A stretch of DNA of 5,598 nt, from the NCBI GenBank assembly GCA_001804345.1, contig MHFU01000100.1, forward strand, positions 1 to 5,598, written 5' to 3'. A program made the position numbers and the translations under genes. Source of the stretch: Omnitrophica bacterium RIFOXYB12_FULL_50_7. GTDB lineage: Bacteria > Omnitrophota > Omnitrophia > Omnitrophales > Aquincolibacteriaceae. The notes below the pieces were generated by a model. That model did not search any database. It was not told the DNA's origin and saw only the letters and a list, made by a program, of their open reading frames with translations. Below, piece by piece: positions 5,363 to 5,598 of this stretch (the stretch's first letter is position 1; each line of letters begins with the position of its first letter).

Positions 5363-5529
5363 AAGGGAATATTAGCACATCCTGACGATAATGGGAACGG
5401 CATTTTAAAGATTCTCTTAACGCGTTTTCCGGCGAGCGGCTATCATGTGGGGGCCGGCCAATAATCTTTACGTAAGTCGTTTATTGTTATTCTTTAGAGC
5501 TTAAACAAAAAACAAGGTTCGATTTCAAG

Positions 5530-5598
5530 ATGTCACACAGCGACTTCGTCCATCTTCATTGTCACACCGAATACAGCCTCCTCGATGCGACCTGCAAA
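5530..5598 (+). CDS. dnaE: DNA polymerase III alpha subunit, N-terminal fragment
   Basis: DnaE is the catalytic subunit of the replicative DNA polymerase. Only the first 23 codons are inside the window; the gene continues past 5598. MSHSDFVHLHCHTEYSLLDATCK is the typical start of the N-terminal PHP domain (FVHLHxHTEYSLLDG in many bacteria), with the H-L-H-C-H metal-binding motif intact at residues 8-12. Upstream, the nearest Shine-Dalgarno-like word is AAGG at 5514-5517, 12 nt from the ATG, which is weak and distant. No convincing promoter is seen in 5354-5529, where I note only the short palindromes GGCCGGCC (5452-5459) and TTACGTAA (5468-5475). The first codons are duplicated in degenerate form at 4558-4593. 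Confidence 0.93.
   Translation, partial: MSHSDFVHLHCHTEYSLLDATCK

Noticed and set aside
5467..5495. dnaE promoter (TTTACG ... TATTCT)
   Set aside because: The hexamers are weak and the spacing is only 15 nt, so it is not reported as a feature.

Overview
The window reads as chromosomal bacterial DNA of roughly even GC content. All confident genes are on the + strand. The combination of a G^F-type prepilin, a secreted S74-chaperone protein with a 'TTYYPAPFGEY' segment after its signal peptide, and a GuaB3-type IMP dehydrogenase beside guaA resembles, from memory, uncultured environmental lineages such as Omnitrophota (former OP3). That taxonomic placement is a low-to-moderate confidence inference; no marker here decides it.

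Region 1 (1-1425) is the cell-surface part. It holds the 3' portion of a type IV prepilin/pseudopilin gene whose true start lies before the window, an intergenic region with a perfect 26-bp palindrome, and a secreted protein ending in a Peptidase_S74 intramolecular-chaperone domain and a short coiled coil.

Region 2 (1426-4461) is the guanine-nucleotide part. A near-consensus sigma-70 promoter (1524-1552) leads through a leader of about 120 nt, with GGGACAG repeats and a hairpin, into a CBS-less GuaB3-type IMP dehydrogenase. This is followed 81 nt later by guaA (GMP synthase). Together the two enzymes would convert IMP to XMP to GMP. Two related inverted repeats built from degenerate heptamers (NNCAACG in the left arm, CGTTGNN in the right arm) flank guaA.

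Region 3 (4462-5598) looks rearranged. Just after guaA is a decayed copy of the first ~12 codons of dnaE. Then comes a complete DUF3800 gene (predicted RNase H-fold protein), then a structured spacer with a terminator-like element that faces the minus strand. Last is the intact start of dnaE (DNA polymerase III alpha subunit), which runs off the window. The dnaE-start remnant suggests that guaA and dnaE were once adjacent and that about 1 kb carrying the DUF3800 gene was inserted between them. This is the most notable structural observation in the window.
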